From positions 1 through 5,773 of the forward strand of contig JBAZEK010000029.1 of NCBI GenBank assembly GCA_041653995.1: a DNA stretch of 5,773 nt. Direction: 5' to 3'. Shown here in pieces: positions 5,644 to 5,773 of this stretch. This DNA comes from Dehalococcoidia bacterium. GTDB taxonomy: Bacteria; Chloroflexota; Dehalococcoidia; GIF9; UBA5629. Numbering within the stretch: position 1 is the first letter of the stretch; every line of letters starts with the position of its first letter. The position numbers and the translations under genes are program-made. The notes under the pieces are model-generated. The model had not been told where the DNA came from and made no database searches. It worked only from the letters and a program-made list of their open reading frames with translations.

Positions 5644-5773
5644 CTAATAGGACGAGATGTCCACAATCCTCGGGGCAATCTGACCAGGACCCCTAGCGTT
5701 CACAGGCAGGTACGCCTTCGCAGCGGGCTTTGCGGAAACGGCTCGTCCCGCATACATCTTCTCTAGCATAGCC
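5644..5773 (-). CDS. C-terminal end of an upstream gene, unrecognised, partial
   Basis: The visible 42 codons end in TAG. The fragment begins AMLEKMYAGRAVSAKPAAKAY, is basic with an Ala/Lys-rich segment, and closes with GPGQIAPRIVDISSY. The frame is chosen because it is the one open from the window edge to a stop placed just before the ribosome binding site of the next gene, with codon use like its neighbours; the alternative frame reads through cysteine- and arginine-rich sequence and stops earlier. It is on the same strand as, and 12 bases from, the 218-codon gene, so it belongs to the same operon. Too little is visible to infer a function. Confidence 0.65.
   Translation of the reverse strand, partial: AMLEKMYAGRAVSAKPAAKAYLPVNARGPGQIAPRIVDISSY

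Noticed and set aside
4951..5766. Long plus-strand open frame of 271 codons, longer than the gene opposite it
   Set aside because: The translation is very rich in Arg, His, Asp, Pro and Val with no motif or strand pattern. It is antisense to the 218-codon gene and both of its neighbours, and it starts inside the end of another gene. It is what the complement of this codon usage produces.
1..5773. CRISPR array, tRNA, rRNA or insertion sequence
   Set aside because: No regularly spaced repeats, cloverleaf-like segments, rRNA-like conserved stretches, transposase motifs or terminal inverted repeats were found by eye; coding sequence fills almost all of the window.

Overview
The window looks like part of the genome of a double-stranded DNA virus, or of an integrated provirus. 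Ten genes, two of them cut by the window edges, are packed on the minus strand and read from the right edge (base 5773) towards base 1. They have short spacers or overlaps, and most have strong Shine-Dalgarno sequences (GGAGG type). Base composition is near balanced, and AGG/AGA arginine and ATA isoleucine codons are common. A T-rich TATA-like box precedes the second gene block. Together these fit an archaeal virus at least as well as a bacteriophage, but no terminase, portal, integrase or host gene is present to settle the host.

Right-hand block (bases 5773 to 3569, read leftwards): the tail end of one gene, then four small genes of 218, 104, 198 and 134 codons. All four products are mostly beta-strand-like, lack signal peptides and membrane helices, and are poor in catalytic-looking motifs. 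I read them as virion structural or surface components by composition and context. I do not recognise any of them as a named family.

Middle (3558 to 3317): a small two-helix ferritin-like gene whose reading frame is broken once, close to its start. One extra C would restore a single 80-residue protein. After it comes a 74-base spacer, the longest in the window, with a TATA-like T-rich element on the minus strand.

Left-hand block (3242 to 1): four consecutive paralogous genes, each overlapping the next by 11 to 31 bases. All encode proteins with the Rossmann-like GxGPSL core of the MptE-like/DUF115 family (PF01973), the family that also forms the central domain of Maf flagellin glycosyltransferases. 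Motif comparison splits them into two pairs, C/D (upstream) and A/B (downstream), so the cassette probably grew by repeated tandem duplication. My working inference is that the cassette decorates something with sugar-like groups, either the virion proteins encoded just upstream or the host surface. It is the most distinctive feature of the window. No RNA genes, CRISPR arrays, insertion sequences or attachment sites were seen.
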